DNA of 31,279 nucleotides from RQOF01 sp964461135 (lineage in GTDB: Bacteria > Calditrichota > Calditrichia > RBG-13-44-9). The notes under the pieces are model-generated. The model worked only from the letters and a program-made list of their open reading frames with translations. It searched no databases and was not told the DNA's origin. Location: positions 1 through 31,279 of the forward strand of contig CAYWTB010000052.1 of NCBI GenBank assembly GCA_964461135.1. Reading direction: 5' to 3'. Below, piece after piece: positions 25,505 through 31,279 of the stretch (its first letter is position 1; every line of letters begins with the position of its first letter). Made by a program: the position numbers and the translations under genes.

Positions 25505-25888
25505 ATGAAAGACGAACTAATAATGGAAAAAAGAATTGGGAGTTTTGAGGATTTGGAAGTCTGGAAGGAATCTATGAGACTAACCGTTGATATTTACCAA
25601 AATTCCAAAGATTGCAAAGATTATGGATTTAAAGATCAGATTCAGAGGTCAGCGGTCTCGGTTCCCTCCAATATTGCGGAAGGATATGAAAGAAATTCCA
25701 ACAAAGAATTTATTCAATTCCTGTACATTTCCAAAAGCTCCTGTGCCGAATTAAGAACACAGCTTTATCTTGCCCATAAACTTGAATATATGGAAGAATC
25801 TATTAGTAATAGTCTATTTGAAAGAACACGAAAAATATCGGCAATGCTTTTTAAATTAATAAAAACGAGAAAAGAAAAGTTTAGTTAA
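25505..25888 (+). CDS. Four-helix-bundle protein, S23/Avd-like family
   Basis: A 127-residue protein with every hallmark of the S23 ribosomal intervening-sequence family: FEDLEVWK (14-21), KDQIQRSAVSVPSNIAEGYE (43-62), a KEFIQFLYI segment (67-75) and ELRTQLYLA (82-90), giving four amphipathic helices. Members form pentameric bundles and are encoded in 23S rRNA intervening sequences; the related Avd protein assists reverse transcriptases of diversity-generating retroelements. The molecular job of stand-alone members is unknown. The start is 25505 or ATG at 25523 (MEKRIGSFEDL), which fits family length better; neither has a ribosome binding site. The gene is visibly richer in A and T than the ABC genes around it, suggesting foreign origin, and is enclosed by inverted heptamers. 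Confidence 0.9.
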   Translation: MKDELIMEKRIGSFEDLEVWKESMRLTVDIYQNSKDCKDYGFKDQIQRSAVSVPSNIAEGYERNSNKEFIQFLYISKSSCAELRTQLYLAHKLEYMEESISNSLFERTRKISAMLFKLIKTRKEKFS

Positions 25889-25900
25889 ACTATATAGCAA

Positions 25901-25947
25901 CTGAAATTCCGGTCTCCGGTCCCCATTCTCCGCTTTCCGGATTTCAG
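25901..25947 (-). repeat. Right heptamer arm of the S23 cassette
   Basis: On the minus strand this reads as heptamers such as CCGGAAA, GCGGAGA and CCGGAGA. It can pair with the left arm across the S23 gene, or fold alone through CTGAAATTCCGG (25901-25912) and CCGGATTTCAG (25937-25947). It ends just before the ribosome binding site (AGGGAG) of the permease gene. Confidence 0.75.
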
Positions 25948-25958
25948 GGAGTAAAAAA

Positions 25959-27131
25959 ATGATAATTCCCAAATTGGCTTTGCGAAATCTGCTTGGTGCA
26001 GGTCTGCGGACCTGGTTGAACGTGGTGGTGCTGTCTTTCTCCTTTGTCGCCATTATCTGGACGCAGGGTTTATATCGCGGTATGAGCGACCAGATAGAAC
26101 AGGCAACGGTTGAAGCGGATTACGGCGGGGGTCAGTACTGGCACAAAGGATACGATCCCTACGATCCGTTGTCTATCCAGGACGCTCATGGGGTGGTTCC
26201 GCCCGAGCTGCAAACTCTGGTAGCAAAGAATGAGGCCACATCCATTTTAATCCGGCAGGGTACCATTTACCCAAATGGCCGCATCCGGCTAATTCTGTTA
26301 AAAGGCAACGATCCGCACCAGAACATTTTATCGATCCCCTCCCATCTCCTGCACAGCGAAGATGGCCTTATACCTGCACTTATTGGCAGCCGCATGGCCA
26401 TGAACACCGGTCTGAAGGCGGGTGATCAGGTCACTGTGCAATGGCGTGATGCCCATGGTACCTTTGATGCCAGAGATGCCCAAATTGTGGAGATCATGAA
26501 AACTAATGTCCAGGACATCGATAATGGTCAGATGTGGATTCCCCTGGACCTTCTGCAAAAGATGTCTGCTATGCCGGACGAGGCCACCCTGGTGGTACTG
26601 GGCAAAAATGTAACACCTCCCCAAAATGTTACCGGTTGGACATTCAGAAATCTGGAATATCTGCTGCAGGATATCCGGGCACTGGTACGGCAGAAAACCC
26701 TTGGCGCCAGCATCCTCTATTTTGTACTGTTGCTGCTGGCCATGCTGGCCATTTTTGATACCCAGATTCTTTCCATCTTTCGCCGCCGGAAAGAGATTGG
26801 AACTCTGATGGCGCTTGGAATGACCCGGACAAAAATTATTGAGCTTTTCACTGTGGAAGGTGCTACCCATGCGCTGCTGGCGGCCCTGGTTGCCGCACTT
26901 TACGGTATCCCACTGCTGACCTACAGTGCTGCCAAAGGTCTGGCACTCCCGGCAAGCACAGACAGTTACGGCATTGCTATAGGTCAGAAGCTTTTTCCGA
27001 CTTACGGTGCCGGTCTGGTGATTGGCACTACCCTGCTTGTGCTGGTCGTTACCACTTTTGTCAGTTTTCTGCCAACCCGGAAAATAGCCAAGCTGAAACC
27101 GACAGATGCTTTAAGAGGAAAACTGTCATGA
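25959..27131 (+). CDS. FtsX-type ABC permease, first subunit
   Basis: A 390-residue inner-membrane protein of the MacB/LolCE type: an N-terminal helix (about 15-38, TWLNVVVLSFSFVAIIW), a large periplasmic domain (about 40-245), then three helices near the C-terminus (about 250-272, 300-325, 350-375). The cytosolic RRRKEIGTLMALGMTRTKII (271-290) is the coupling segment of FtsX-domain permeases, and the end FLPTRKIAKLKPTDALRG is typical. The periplasmic domain is shorter than in LolC/E and has no hook I can name. ATG has AGGGAG eight bases upstream. It overlaps the next permease by 4 bp. It works with the ATPase at 24719, from which the S23 cassette now separates it by 535 bp. Confidence 0.93.
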   Translation: MIIPKLALRNLLGAGLRTWLNVVVLSFSFVAIIWTQGLYRGMSDQIEQATVEADYGGGQYWHKGYDPYDPLSIQDAHGVVPPELQTLVAKNEATSILIRQGTIYPNGRIRLILLKGNDPHQNILSIPSHLLHSEDGLIPALIGSRMAMNTGLKAGDQVTVQWRDAHGTFDARDAQIVEIMKTNVQDIDNGQMWIPLDLLQKMSAMPDEATLVVLGKNVTPPQNVTGWTFRNLEYLLQDIRALVRQKTLGASILYFVLLLLAMLAIFDTQILSIFRRRKEIGTLMALGMTRTKIIELFTVEGATHALLAALVAALYGIPLLTYSAAKGLALPASTDSYGIAIGQKLFPTYGAGLVIGTTLLVLVVTTFVSFLPTRKIAKLKPTDALRGKLS

Positions 27132-28399
27132 TAAAATTTTTGCTGAAAGGGCTCTGGCGAGACCGTTCCCGATCGCTTTTCCCGCTGCTGACGGTTGCCA
27201 TCGGCGTGATGCTGTGTGTTTTTCTCTACTCCTGGATGAACGGAGTGGAATCGGAGTTTATCCGGAGCACCGCCCACTTTGCCACCGGGCATTTGAACAT
27301 CATGTCCCGGGCCTATGCCAATGAGGCTGACCAGGTTCCCAACGATCTGGCGATGATTGGCATCGATACACTACTCACGAAATTGCGAGCGAACTACCCG
27401 GAAATTATCTGGACGCCACGGATAAAATTTGGAGGATTACTGGACATTCCCGATAAGAACGGTGAAACCCGGGTGCAGGGACCGGTTTCCGGCCTGGCCG
27501 TTGATCTGTTAACTCCAGACAGTCCGGAGTGGAAAATTTTGAATATCCGGAAGTCCATTGTACGGGGCAGGGTACCTGAAAAAAGCGGTGAGATCTTAAT
27601 CGGCGATGAATTCGCCCGTAAACTGGATGTCCAACCTGGCGCTATTGCCACACTGATTACCTCCACCATGTATGGCAGCATGTCCATGACCAATTTTACC
27701 ATCGTTGGAACGGTTCGCTTTGGCGTGGCGGCCATGGACCGGGGCGCCATGCTGGCTGACATTTCCGATATTCAAAACGCCCTGGATATGCAGGATGCTG
27801 CCGGGGAAATCCTTGGTTTCTTCCCGGATGATATTTACCATGATAAGCTGGCAGAAAAGATTACAGCCTCTTTTAATGCCAGGCACGCCTCCGGTGATCA
27901 ATTTTCCCCCGAAATGGCAACATTGCGAGCCCGCAGTGGAATGGCAGATTATCTTAATATGATCGGTTCATACGCCGGTATCATCCTTACTGTATTTGTG
28001 GTGATATTATCCATTGTATTGTGGAATGCCGGTTTGATGGGCAGCCTGCGTCGTTACGGGGAAATTGGTGTACGCCTGGCTGTGGGGGAAGACAAGGGAC
28101 ACATTTACAAATCGATGCTAATTGAGGCGGTAATGATTGGCATCATCGGTTCTATCCTGGGAACCGTGCTGGGAGTGGCGGTTTCTTATTACCTGCAGAT
28201 TAAGGGGGTGGACATAAGTTTTATCATGAAAAACACCACCATGATGATTTCCAATGTGATTCGCGCCCAGGTCACCCCGCCCAGTTTTTTCATCGGATTC
28301 ATCCCGGGATTGCTGGCAACCTTCCTGGGTTCCGCCATCTCAGGAATCGGCATTTACAGAAGGCAAACTTCTCAATTATTCAAGGAGCTTGAGGTATGA
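27128..28399 (+). CDS. FtsX-type ABC permease, second subunit
   Basis: A 423-residue partner of the preceding permease, with the same plan: N-terminal helix (about 15-35, LFPLLTVAIGVMLCVFLYSWM), periplasmic domain (about 40-270), and three C-terminal helices (about 280-300, 335-358, 385-408). The GSLRRYGEIGVRLAVGEDKGHIYKSML segment matches the coupling helices of the family, and GIGIYRRQTSQLFKELEV ends the protein. Two different permeases with one ATPase suggest a LolCDE-like heterodimer. Its start codon overlaps the stop of the first permease, and its own stop overlaps the next start (ATGA both times), so translation is coupled. Substrate not shown. Confidence 0.93.
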   Translation: MIKFLLKGLWRDRSRSLFPLLTVAIGVMLCVFLYSWMNGVESEFIRSTAHFATGHLNIMSRAYANEADQVPNDLAMIGIDTLLTKLRANYPEIIWTPRIKFGGLLDIPDKNGETRVQGPVSGLAVDLLTPDSPEWKILNIRKSIVRGRVPEKSGEILIGDEFARKLDVQPGAIATLITSTMYGSMSMTNFTIVGTVRFGVAAMDRGAMLADISDIQNALDMQDAAGEILGFFPDDIYHDKLAEKITASFNARHASGDQFSPEMATLRARSGMADYLNMIGSYAGIILTVFVVILSIVLWNAGLMGSLRRYGEIGVRLAVGEDKGHIYKSMLIEAVMIGIIGSILGTVLGVAVSYYLQIKGVDISFIMKNTTMMISNVIRAQVTPPSFFIGFIPGLLATFLGSAISGIGIYRRQTSQLFKELEV

Positions 28400-29148
28400 G
28401 ACGGTTAATTCTTTTAATTGTAATCGCAGTAGGCATGTCACTTATAACCATATCGGGCATTACGCAAACATTCTCCGGCGAGGAAATTTTGAAGAAGGTG
28501 GATGATAACCAGTATTCGGAGAGCAAGATCGCGGTTTCCCGGATGATTATTCATGGTCGCCGGGGCAGCCGCACTATCGAGGCAAAAACCTGGATACAGG
28601 GTGCTGATACGTCATTTACCGAATACCTGGCGCCGGCCCGGGAGGAAGGCACCAAAATGCTCAAGTTGGGCGATAAGCTGTGGATGTATTCTCCTTCCAC
28701 CGACCGCACTATCATGATCTCGGGACACATGCTGAGGCAGTCAGTGATGGGGTCGGATTTATCGTATGAGGATATGATGGAAGATCACCGATTGGAAAAT
28801 CTATATGATGCAAAAGTTAGCGGCCAAGACACCCTGGATGGTCGTCCCTGCTGGATACTTGACCTCACCGCCAAAAAAGAAGATGTTGCTTATTATTCGC
28901 GGAAAATATGGGTGGACCAGGAACGCTTTATCATGCTCAAGGAAAATCGCTATGCCAAAAGCGGCAAATTGCTGAAGACTACCCAGATCCGGGATGTTGA
29001 GAAGATGGATAACCGCTGGGTGGCGAAATCGGTATTGTTCAAGGATGTGCTGAAACAGGGAGAAGGAACGGAATTTATCCTAGATTCAATTCAGTTTGAT
29101 GTACCCATCCCGGATTACATGTTTTCCAAAGCGGCCTTGAGAAAGTAA
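28396..29148 (+). CDS. LolA-like periplasmic protein (outer membrane lipoprotein-sorting family)
   Basis: A 250-residue exported protein (signal peptide about 1-25, ISGITQTFS) of the LolA-like family PF17131. Telling segments are GEEILKKVDDNQYSES (28-43), TWIQGADTSFTEYLAPAREEGTKML (about 65-90), WMYSPSTDRTIMISGHMLRQSVMGSDLSYEDMM (about 95-128) and YYSRKIWVDQERFIMLKENRY. LolA folds as a half-open barrel that carries lipid anchors across the periplasm. This family shares the fold, but carrying lipoproteins is inferred. With an FtsX-type ABC complex upstream and a barrel protein at the operon start, the simplest reading is a transfer chain for a lipid or lipoprotein from inner to outer membrane. 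No cysteine lipobox. Confidence 0.88.
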   Translation: MRRLILLIVIAVGMSLITISGITQTFSGEEILKKVDDNQYSESKIAVSRMIIHGRRGSRTIEAKTWIQGADTSFTEYLAPAREEGTKMLKLGDKLWMYSPSTDRTIMISGHMLRQSVMGSDLSYEDMMEDHRLENLYDAKVSGQDTLDGRPCWILDLTAKKEDVAYYSRKIWVDQERFIMLKENRYAKSGKLLKTTQIRDVEKMDNRWVAKSVLFKDVLKQGEGTEFILDSIQFDVPIPDYMFSKAALRK

Positions 29149-29164
29149 GATTAATAAATTTGGG

Positions 29165-29179
29165 GAAATAGGTTATTTC
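29165..29179. terminator. Possible short bidirectional terminator
   Basis: GAAATA-GGT-TATTTC lies in the 33-bp gap between the convergent LolA-like and phosphatase genes, followed by AT-rich sequence on either side. The stem has only six pairs, most of them A-T, so it is weak. It is named because convergent genes need a stop in such a small gap. Confidence 0.35.
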
Positions 29180-29181
29180 AA

Positions 29182-31260
29182 TTATTTATACTTCAGGACC
29201 ACAAAGGTAATATCATCATCCTGAAATTTACCATTGAGCCAGCGTTCAGCGGCTTCTTTCAGGTGGGTAATAATTTCTTTCGGAGACTTTTGAGCCGCCT
29301 CTTCAAAAATTTCTTTTACCCGGGAATAGTCCAGCATTTCCATTTCATCATTAAAGAGTTCCGGGAATCCGTCTGACATCAGCAGAATAGTATCTCCAGG
29401 GTTGATTGTCCGATTAAATTCCTGATAGGTTGAACCCTCTGGCCCGCCAAGTGGCATTCCCTTAATTGTCACCTCTTCCACCCGGTGTTCCTGATTCCGG
29501 TAAATCAAAATGGGCGGCATGCCGGCCACAGATGCTGTGATCCGGGTATCCCGGATTTTCAAAAGCGTCATGGCCATGTACAAATTACCCAACTGCATTT
29601 TTTTAATGGTCTTTGAACATATCTTCAAAAATGAAATTACCCCCATCTCTGCCGCGTCGGCTAGAAATAAACTTTTAACCAGGGAAACCATTAACCCGGC
29701 TTTCATACCATGACCGGTCGCGTCGCCAAGCACAACCGTTAATGTGCCGTCTTCTGCAATAGAAAAATCGTAGTAATCCCCACCAACTTCTGTGGCGGTC
29801 TTCATAAACGCAGCAATATCCAGATTGGGAATCTGCGGAACAGTTTTCGGAAGCATTGAAAGTTGCAATTCCCGGGCCTCTTCCAATTCTTCGGTAATGC
29901 GTTTGTTGTCCGCTTCCAGTAATCGCCGGGCGATTTCCTGCTCTTTGGCAACGCGCTCCTGTTCCAGAGACTTTTCTGAAAGTTTGCTTACCTGAACTAA
30001 TTGCTGTTGGAGATTGCGACTGGTCTGGGCAAACCGCATTGCCAGAAAAATGGATATGGATACCAGGAATGCCAGGAACCCGTAGATATACGCCATAAAG
30101 AGATCACCGATAGGCTTTATTATTTGAAAATTGATCAGCATTTGATAGACAATAGAGATGAACAAAATGACCAACCCGGCAACAATGATCCCATAACCGC
30201 CCTTGCGTTTCAGTCCCTTCATCACTCCCACCCGGGCGGATTCCGCAAATCCCAGGATCATAAACCAGGAACCAAACACAGAAACTTTACTGCTGGGATA
30301 GAGGAGTAAAAAGACGACAAAGATGCCATATCCGGCAAAGAGGAAAAACAACTTTGGCAGCTTTGTGTAAAACAGCTTGTAAACTGTTAATAACTGGAGT
30401 ATGACCAGAACCACAGTTGCCAGCACAGCCAGTTGGAGGAAGAGAATAAATATATTAGGATCCGAAGTATAATGAATTTGAAAATTGAAAAGTGCAGAGG
30501 CGGCAAACGAGACGGACAGCAAGGTGAGATATAAATTTAGTTTCTGCTTTGGATTATATAAAAACAGGATGATATGAAACAATCCCAGGAGCAGCGAGGC
30601 CACCAAAATGATGAGCATATAGGTCTTGTAGCGTACGGACCACAGCAGTTTCACAGCAATAGCATCGTCCATATGACCGATATTCATACTAAAACCCATC
30701 CCCAGGAGCTTTCGCATGTATCGACTCCGGGCATGATTGGAATAGCGCACAGCAATCACATGATCCTCTCCCCCGGAAAAAATAACCGTTCGGGGGTACT
30801 GCGGGTAAAATCTTTTTTCTTCCTCACGGTTTTTACCCACCGTTCCCAGTTTGCAGAGCAGTTTGCCATCCAGAAAAATGTTCGAAGTACCGTAATGCCG
30901 TACCCGCATTCCCAAAGGGTTATCATACAAAGTGGAATCAACCTTCAGATGGAGACGAAACCAACCGTTTCCATTCCATCCATCTTTGGGATATGGCCTT
31001 CTTAAATTCAAACTGGGATGAACAGATTCCCAGTTACTATCATCGTAAGCCGGATCGGCCCAGGCGGAATCGTCACCGGGATGATACAGCCAGTTATCGG
31101 TTAGCCAGATCAGCTTCATGTCGGACTGTTCTAACTTTGCTGATGATAAATACGTTATACCTTTATGATCATCCGCGAGTAGAATGCCGGAAGCCAGATA
31201 TAAAAGAGTAAAAGAAGAAAGGAGATCACTGCTGTCCCAACGTTTTAATTTAATGGGCAA
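29182..31260 (-). CDS. DISM-type membrane receptor fused to a SpoIIE/PP2C phosphatase
   Basis: A 692-residue protein. After a signal-like helix (about 10-29) is an extracytoplasmic beta-sandwich (about 45-195) with DSAWADPAYDDSNWESV and GWNGNGWFRLHLKV, the look of a galactose-binding-like or glycoside hydrolase 2 sugar-binding domain. Seven membrane helices follow (about 211-410), then a charged coiled coil (415-465) and a SpoIIE-type PP2C phosphatase (470-690). Metal-binding motifs are complete: GGDYYDF (493-499), GDATGHG (512-518), LLMSDGFPE (626-634) and DDDITFVVLK (681-690). Such enzymes usually dephosphorylate anti-anti-sigma (STAS) proteins in partner-switching. No STAS or RsbW gene is near. 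The only start is TTG at 31260: a stop codon lies three codons upstream (31267-31269) and no ATG lies in the first 47 codons. Confidence 0.92.
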   Translation of the reverse strand: MPIKLKRWDSSDLLSSFTLLYLASGILLADDHKGITYLSSAKLEQSDMKLIWLTDNWLYHPGDDSAWADPAYDDSNWESVHPSLNLRRPYPKDGWNGNGWFRLHLKVDSTLYDNPLGMRVRHYGTSNIFLDGKLLCKLGTVGKNREEEKRFYPQYPRTVIFSGGEDHVIAVRYSNHARSRYMRKLLGMGFSMNIGHMDDAIAVKLLWSVRYKTYMLIILVASLLLGLFHIILFLYNPKQKLNLYLTLLSVSFAASALFNFQIHYTSDPNIFILFLQLAVLATVVLVILQLLTVYKLFYTKLPKLFFLFAGYGIFVVFLLLYPSSKVSVFGSWFMILGFAESARVGVMKGLKRKGGYGIIVAGLVILFISIVYQMLINFQIIKPIGDLFMAYIYGFLAFLVSISIFLAMRFAQTSRNLQQQLVQVSKLSEKSLEQERVAKEQEIARRLLEADNKRITEELEEARELQLSMLPKTVPQIPNLDIAAFMKTATEVGGDYYDFSIAEDGTLTVVLGDATGHGMKAGLMVSLVKSLFLADAAEMGVISFLKICSKTIKKMQLGNLYMAMTLLKIRDTRITASVAGMPPILIYRNQEHRVEEVTIKGMPLGGPEGSTYQEFNRTINPGDTILLMSDGFPELFNDEMEMLDYSRVKEIFEEAAQKSPKEIITHLKEAAERWLNGKFQDDDITFVVLKYK

Positions 31261-31279
31261 TATAAGTTATTGTTATTAT

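Larger units (their letters stand above)
25431..25947. mobile_element. Putative S23 cassette bounded by inverted heptamers
   Basis: A 517-bp block between the ABC ATPase stop (25423) and the first permease start (25959). The left arm (25431-25466) is a run of heptamers like GAGACCG and CAGACCG. The right arm (25901-25947) holds heptamers like CCGGAGA on the opposite strand, so the arms pair: GACCGGAGACCG at 25435-25446 has its exact inverse at 25910-25921. The right arm is also a hairpin by itself (CTGAAATTCCGG with CCGGATTTCAG). Between them lies only the AT-rich S23-type gene. The other operon junctions overlap by 4 bp, which suggests later insertion. There is no transposase and no clear target duplication. 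Intervening sequences of 23S rRNA have a similar plan. Confidence 0.6.

Noticed and set aside
25505..25888. Avd accessory gene of a diversity-generating retroelement
   Set aside because: Avd is in the same superfamily, but I find no reverse transcriptase, template repeat or variable repeat in the window, and the motifs are those of the general S23 group.
25424..25944. Target-site duplication GATTT at both sides of the S23 cassette (25424-25428 and 25940-25944)
   Set aside because: Five common bases, and the right copy lies inside the hairpin arm, so chance is as likely as a duplication.
26328..26870. 180-codon minus-strand frame opposite the first permease
   Set aside because: It is a shadow of a GC-rich coding sequence; its product has no domain and lies within a coupled plus-strand operon.

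Overview
The window most likely comes from a Gram-negative bacterium of the FCB superphylum (Bacteroidota, Ignavibacteria, Calditrichota, KSB1 and relatives), outside the best-studied Bacteroidetes. The evidence is a secreted protein ending in a type IX secretion sorting domain of the NYPNPFNP kind, an ECF sigma/FecR/STN-TonB receptor/DUF4249 locus, several outer-membrane barrels, 7TMR-DISM receptors, weak or absent Shine-Dalgarno sites and frequent TTG starts. No rRNA, tRNA, CRISPR array or transposase was seen. I cannot name the species.

Layout. 0.4-2.0 kb: three minus-strand membrane protein genes (an HEFGH metalloprotease-like protein, a 51-residue small protein with a TTG start, and a DUF3566-like protein). 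2.2-8.5 kb: an exported M1-type metallopeptidase, an exported helical protein of unknown function, a predicted seven-bladed propeller with a T9SS sorting domain, and a methyltransferase. 8.9-14 kb: a large hybrid histidine kinase, then a barrel protein gene split by one in-frame stop codon. 14.6-22.2 kb: a serine hydrolase lipoprotein and, reading from the far end, ECF sigma, FecR-type anti-sigma, a small barrel, a TonB-dependent receptor with an N-terminal STN domain, and a DUF4249 lipoprotein. This is a complete cell-surface signalling and uptake locus. 22.5-29.1 kb: an OmpW-like barrel, then on the plus strand a second barrel protein, a LolD/MacB-type ATPase, two FtsX-type permeases and a LolA-like protein, which together look like an envelope lipid or lipoprotein trafficking operon. 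29.2-31.3 kb: a DISM-type membrane receptor fused to a SpoIIE/PP2C phosphatase.

The most unusual content lies between genes. Three intergenic stretches (4.23-4.61, 8.58-8.82 and 25.43-25.95 kb) carry degenerate tandem heptamers. The heptamer sequence differs from place to place (AGGNTAA, NATAGCG, AGGTTCN, CAAGATA, NAGACCG), but the period stays seven and arrays of the same or similar units recur in opposite orientation, so a transcript could fold on itself. Two of the stretches share an ungapped 49-bp repeat built on ATTCGTG. In the third, the inverted heptamers flank a gene for an S23/Avd-like four-helix-bundle protein, and the cassette interrupts an ABC operon whose later genes overlap by 4 bp. 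This resembles the intervening sequences of 23S rRNA genes, but placed in an mRNA. I regard it as the best candidate for an undescribed element here.
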